Part shown: positions 62,410 through 64,000 of the stretch, one piece after another
Numbering within the stretch: position 1 is the first letter of the stretch
Layout: every line of letters begins with the position of its first letter
DNA from: Anaerolineaceae bacterium
GTDB taxonomy: Bacteria > Chloroflexota > Anaerolineae > Anaerolineales > UBA11657
Length of the DNA stretch: 64,000 nt
NCBI GenBank assembly: GCA_003569365.1
Contig: BGOS01000003.1
Span: 128,315 to 192,314 of the forward strand
Reading direction: 5' to 3'
Program-made: the position numbers and the translations under genes
Notes under the pieces: model-generated
What the model saw: the letters and a program-made list of their open reading frames with translations, nothing else
Database searches by the model: none
Told to the model about the DNA's origin: nothing

Positions 62410-64000
62410 TTAGTTGCTTTGCAGCGCTGCCACAAGCTGCTGCAGGCGGGTACGTTCGGTATCGGGTGCGGATAAGAGGGCTGCTTGTGCGTGCGGCAGG
62501 GCGCGTTGCTTTTCGCCCAGCTCAACATATATCTGCGCAAGCGCGCTGCGCAGCGACCACTCTTCGTATTGTAGACCCATCTCGGCTTCCTGCGTGGCGG
62601 CGAGTGAGACTTGGTTCACTTTAGCAAGCTCGCGGGCGGTGATTGATTGTTCATAGTTGTGCGCGGCGTCCCGCATGTGTTTAGCGCGGTTGTCAGGATC
62701 CAAATTTGCGAGACTGGCGCACAGGTTGGCCCGCAGAACATAGGTGGGTGAGCGGAACTCCGGGCGCTGCTCAAGCAGCGCCGCTTTGAAGTGGGTGTCT
62801 GCCTCAAGCAGAAGTTCTCTAGCGTGCCCTGGATCGCCACTGCTTGCGTTGAAGAGCATCAGGCCGTAGAGCGCGTGGGCGCGGTCATAGGTCGGGTCCT
62901 TGGCGATAGCAAGCTCAAATTGTTTACGGGCGCCCGCGAGATTGTGCTGCGTGTCGTAAATGTGCTGGGCCCAGTCCACCATTAGGATTACGTGGTTTGG
63001 GCTAGTTTGCAGCGCACTGGAAAAGAGTTCGGACGCAGTGGTGGCCCATGTGCCGGCTGCCGCAGGATCTGAGCTGGACTTGGCGCGTTCAGCTGCGAGG
63101 CGCGCAAGATTGCCGGTGTGGTTGGGGCTAAGCGGATTTAGCAGTTGCGCTTCCGTGTAGCTTGCTTCGGCAAGGTTGTAGTGCTGCTCTTGCAAGTCAG
63201 GGGATTTGGCCGAGCGCGCGCTGCCAATTTCTGCCCGGCCGAGCAGTTGGCGGTACTGGTCCTCTGATGGTTGCATATCCAGCACTTCATGATAAAGCGC
63301 CACGGCTGTTGCGGAGTCTGCGGGTCCGTCGTATTTGCCGGCGTAACGCGCCACAATATCCGCTTGAATTCGACCGACGTTGAGGTTAATTGCTGCAATT
63401 ATGGAGGCGAGCATGATCGCGGAGGCAATCGCTATCTGGTGGCCGGGCGGCCAGGCGATTGGCTCATCGGTCCGCGCGAGTGCAAATCCGAGCGCAAGCC
63501 AGAGTGCCAGCATCGCGATGCAGAAGAATGAAAATATTGAAGCGCGAGTGGCAACGATATCCAAAAGTGCTTGCATTGTGACCGGCTGGTCACTGCTGGT
63601 GCCTGCGAGCCGCAGCAGCAGCTGGAGGATGAAGGCTGAGGAAATGCCCGCACCGAGCGCTGCGGCGCGCAGCCCAGTTGCCGGGCTGGGTGCAAGCCGG
63701 AAGGCTGCGAGCAAACATGTTAGCAGGATGAGTGTGAGTAGCGGCAGGCCGGCGCCAGCGAGGCCTTGCTTGTTGATCAGAAAATCATTGCTAATGGTGC
63801 ATGTGGCAACTGCGCACAGTAGTCCGGGAACAGCCCATGCGGCAAGGTTGATTGACTTGAGAGCAGGGGTTCGCGGTTTTCGTGGTTTGGCAGCAGTTGC
63901 GGGTTCCGCGATTGGTGCGGGCGCACTGAATTTTAGTGAAAGCAGCGCGCCGGCTAGAACCCAGAAATACGTGCGGCTAGTAATCGTGGCGATGCCGAAT
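62410..64000 (-). CDS. Second O-antigen-ligase-like / TPR membrane protein (partial, 5' end outside)
   Basis: The frame is open from the window edge at 64000 to its stop at 62410, about 530 residues, so the start is missing. The visible N-terminal part has membrane helices (TSRTYFWVLAGALLSLKF, AWAVPGLLCAVATCTI, AGLPLLTLILLTCLLAAFRLAP, FSFFCIAMLALWLALGFALA) that match the last helices of the giant neighbour, followed by TPR repeats (YHEVLDMQPSEDQYRQLLG, WAQHIYDTQHNLAGARKQFELAI, YVELGEKQRALPHAQAALL). It is a paralogue that lies just upstream on the same strand; the 67-nt gap between them holds no terminator. Function as for the neighbour. Confidence 0.85.
   Translation of the reverse strand, partial: FGIATITSRTYFWVLAGALLSLKFSAPAPIAEPATAAKPRKPRTPALKSINLAAWAVPGLLCAVATCTISNDFLINKQGLAGAGLPLLTLILLTCLLAAFRLAPSPATGLRAAALGAGISSAFILQLLLRLAGTSSDQPVTMQALLDIVATRASIFSFFCIAMLALWLALGFALARTDEPIAWPPGHQIAIASAIMLASIIAAINLNVGRIQADIVARYAGKYDGPADSATAVALYHEVLDMQPSEDQYRQLLGRAEIGSARSAKSPDLQEQHYNLAEASYTEAQLLNPLSPNHTGNLARLAAERAKSSSDPAAAGTWATTASELFSSALQTSPNHVILMVDWAQHIYDTQHNLAGARKQFELAIAKDPTYDRAHALYGLMLFNASSGDPGHARELLLEADTHFKAALLEQRPEFRSPTYVLRANLCASLANLDPDNRAKHMRDAAHNYEQSITARELAKVNQVSLAATQEAEMGLQYEEWSLRSALAQIYVELGEKQRALPHAQAALLSAPDTERTRLQQLVAALQSN

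Overview
The window looks like one contig from an uncultured, fairly GC-rich bacterium, most likely a member of the Chloroflexota (inferred, not proven). Pointers are the stand-alone glucose-6-phosphate isomerase that resembles the isomerase half of the transaldolase/PGI fusions of that phylum, the very large O-antigen-ligase/TPR membrane proteins, the one-domain GNAT-type N-acetylglutamate synthase inside the arginine cluster, the ThiY/RibY-like ABC system, and frequent GTG and TTG starts. No rRNA or tRNA gene, CRISPR array, insertion sequence or phage gene was recognised; apart from a few hypothetical genes the content is a housekeeping and biosynthetic chromosome.

Layout. 1-2670: end of a polysaccharide region (C-terminus of an RfbH-like dehydrase, two tandem family 2 glycosyltransferases, the first frameshifted) followed by a PfkB kinase, probably adenosine kinase, and S-adenosylhomocysteine hydrolase (to 4119). 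4295-6773 (minus): aspartate-semialdehyde dehydrogenase and aspartokinase. 7031-8380: a membrane protein with SH3b and zincin-like domains. 8537-12648 (minus): riboflavin operon ribD-ribE-ribBA-ribH plus gmhA, preceded by an FMN riboswitch (12899-13036) and tandem terminators. 13228-16627: two paralogous Met/His-rich membrane proteins, each behind the same promoter architecture, followed by an OmpR-type response regulator and its histidine kinase. 16923-22413: YedK, an overlapping aminotransferase/unknown/ATP-grasp trio, YggX, a formyltransferase and a histidine phosphatase. 22399-24877 (minus): a frameshifted P1B-type metal ATPase. 24842-30356: typA with an attenuator-like leader, a free-standing GyrA C-terminal propeller and a three-gene ABC importer.

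30501-39185 is a complete arginine cluster, argC-F-B-D-A(GNAT)-G-J-H. Its leader has a consensus-like promoter, a 23-codon leader peptide with the run Ser-Arg-Arg-Ala-Arg, and mutually exclusive hairpins ending in a terminator just before argC. This looks like ribosome-mediated arginine attenuation and is the most striking regulatory find here. 39202-43793 (minus) holds an SDR protein and a two-gene molybdenum hydroxylase. 44371-48834 carries glucokinase, OsmC, PGI and a dioxygenase-like gene. 49045-52686 (minus) holds a lipoprotein that fuses two fasciclin domains to an alpha-carbonic anhydrase, and an acyl-CoA ligase. 52813-52988 is an unassigned structured RNA with its own promoter and terminator. 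53471-64000 (minus) holds a LysM/M23 peptidase, a VTT-domain membrane protein, a 2,280-residue ligase/TPR protein with an internal 291-bp tandem duplication, and a second ligase/TPR gene cut by the window edge.

Four otherwise intact genes (first glycosyltransferase, metal ATPase, argJ, LysM/M23 peptidase) are each broken by a one-base length change, three of them in short homopolymers. Assembly error is at least as likely as real gene loss, so these entries are given as spans over both fragments.
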